Source of the DNA: a bacterium
GTDB lineage: Bacteria; CBDUZB01; JAGLHV01
DNA length: 7,502 bases
Direction of reading: 5' to 3'
Assembly (NCBI GenBank): GCA_023143305.1
Contig: JAGLHV010000054.1
Coordinates: forward strand, 1 to 7,502
The first letter of the stretch is position 1. Each line of letters opens with the position of its first letter. The notes below the pieces were generated by a model. That model saw nothing but the letters and a program-made list of their open reading frames with translations. It did no database searches and was not told the origin of the DNA. This document shows, in pieces, positions 6,611 to 7,502 of the stretch. Made by a program: the position numbers and the translations under genes.

Positions 6611-7502
6611 TTATTTTTTCCTCAATAACATTCTTTCAAAACCTTTATTCATAATTAATTCTTTAATTTTATATAGATTTCTACGCGTTGCTATTACCCC
6701 CGCTTCTATACATTCTTCTCCTCTGTTTAAATCAATAATACTTACATCTCCTACCTGTGGTTGAATTACTATATCAGCATTTTTTAACTGGTTAGACACC
6801 AATTGATTCCCTTGAATAGAAATTACCTGTGCCAAAATAAGTAAAATATTAGAAAGGTCGTAATCAGTAAAATCACCGCTGACTACTACAGCAATAATAA
6901 TATCGGCACTTAACATTTTAGCTATATCTACCGGAACATTATCTACAATTCCCCCATCAACTAAGAGTCTGTGTCTATATTCCACCGGTTTGAAAAGCCC
7001 TGGCACAGAAGCACTCGCCCGAACAGCAGGAGCAACAAGCCCATCCCGAAAAATAATCCGTTCTCCGGTTTGAATATCACTGGCCACACAGGCAAAAGTA
7101 ATTTTTAACTCATCAAACCTTTTATTCTTAATACGCAAAGCAATATATTCTTCTGTTTTCCGGGAATCAAATATATTTTTTAAGGAAAGTAATCTTACCG
7201 GATTAAAAGATGAAATAGAAATCAACTTATTCCAACCAATATCTTCACTCATATTCTCTATATCTTCAATTCTCTCATCGGTAGCATACAATGCTCCTAT
7301 TAATGCTCCCACACTGGTCCCAACAATTATATCTATGGGAACATTCTCTTCTTTAAGCACTTTCAAGACCCCGATATGAGCCAGACCTCTGGCCCCGCCC
7401 CCGCCTAAAACAAGCGCTACCCTGGGACGTAAATTATCTTCCAGATTACAAACTTCATTCCAGATATATCGCTTTAATAAAGCATCTTCCTTTTCAATAT
7501 CT
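6611..7502 (-). CDS. Patatin-like phospholipase, RssA/NTE type (5' end outside window)
   Basis: The minus-strand frame is open from the window edge (first full codon 7501-7499) to the stop at 6611, giving 296 visible residues; the true start is upstream. A TTG at 7366 is not the start, because the oxyanion-hole motif lies before it. Visible residues: GGGGARG at 33-39 (oxyanion hole), GTSVG at 61-65 with nucleophile Ser63, and DGG at 182-184 with the dyad aspartate Asp182 in LLVDGGIVDNVPV. RASASVPGLFKPV and ADIVIQPQVGDVSI are typical of bacterial RssA/YlbK-like proteins. The family hydrolyses phospholipid or lysophospholipid acyl esters; the substrate here is unknown. At least 30 residues, including DIEKEDALLKRYIWNEV, precede the core, so there is an N-terminal extension, possibly with an export signal outside the window. 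Followed by the TPR gene after 59 bases. Confidence 0.93.
   Translation of the reverse strand, partial: DIEKEDALLKRYIWNEVCNLEDNLRPRVALVLGGGGARGLAHIGVLKVLKEENVPIDIIVGTSVGALIGALYATDERIEDIENMSEDIGWNKLISISSFNPVRLLSLKNIFDSRKTEEYIALRIKNKRFDELKITFACVASDIQTGERIIFRDGLVAPAVRASASVPGLFKPVEYRHRLLVDGGIVDNVPVDIAKMLSADIIIAVVVSGDFTDYDLSNILLILAQVISIQGNQLVSNQLKNADIVIQPQVGDVSIIDLNRGEECIEAGVIATRRNLYKIKELIMNKGFERMLLRKK

Noticed and set aside
7364..7366. TTG as the patatin start codon
   Set aside because: The GGGGARG oxyanion-hole motif is encoded in the same frame just upstream, so the real start must be beyond the window.

Overview
This is an AT-rich bacterial window (G+C roughly in the mid-30s percent by eye) in which every supported gene is on the minus strand, so transcription runs from high to low coordinates. 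The gene set is a diaminopimelate (DAP)/lysine biosynthesis block plus several exported or membrane-associated proteins. Nothing fixes the taxon. Low G+C, DAP-pathway genes, a carboxypeptidase-regulatory-like plus FlgD-Ig/T9SS-like C-terminal module on a secreted protein, an exported TPR protein and an RssA-type patatin together suggest a Gram-negative-like environmental or candidate-phylum bacterium. That is inference.

Layout in transcription order: (1) 7502-6611, a patatin-like phospholipase whose N-terminus lies beyond the window; (2) 6551-5577, an exported tetratricopeptide-repeat (TPR) protein; (3) 5421-4159, lysA, DAP decarboxylase; (4) 4139-3321, dapF, DAP epimerase, 19 bases after lysA; (5) a 349-base non-coding interval, 3320-2972, with an intrinsic-terminator-like hairpin (3093-3116) and two imperfect direct repeats; (6) 2971-2096, dapA, 4-hydroxy-tetrahydrodipicolinate synthase, with a strong Shine-Dalgarno that places its start 17 codons inside the longest open frame; (7) a near-consensus sigma70-type promoter (TTGACA-17 nt-TATATT, 2071-2043) just after dapA; (8) 1960-167, a large secreted modular surface protein; (9) 117-1, the first 39 codons of another exported protein that runs off the window and is easily missed because it is short and truncated.

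How they fit together: DapA makes the first committed intermediate of the DAP branch, DapF converts LL-DAP to meso-DAP (peptidoglycan cross-linking precursor and lysine precursor), and LysA decarboxylates meso-DAP to lysine. The middle steps (dapB and the succinylase, acetylase or aminotransferase route) are not here. lysA-dapF look co-transcribed and may be read through from the patatin and TPR genes, since no terminator is visible between them. The hairpin after dapF suggests that dapA is a separate unit. The secreted-protein gene has its own promoter and is probably co-transcribed with the truncated exported gene that follows.

I found no mobile element, CRISPR array, RNA gene or clearly new system. 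The items most worth a second look are the repeat-bearing intergenic interval between dapF and dapA, its partial echo upstream of lysA, and the pair of secreted-protein genes behind their own promoter.
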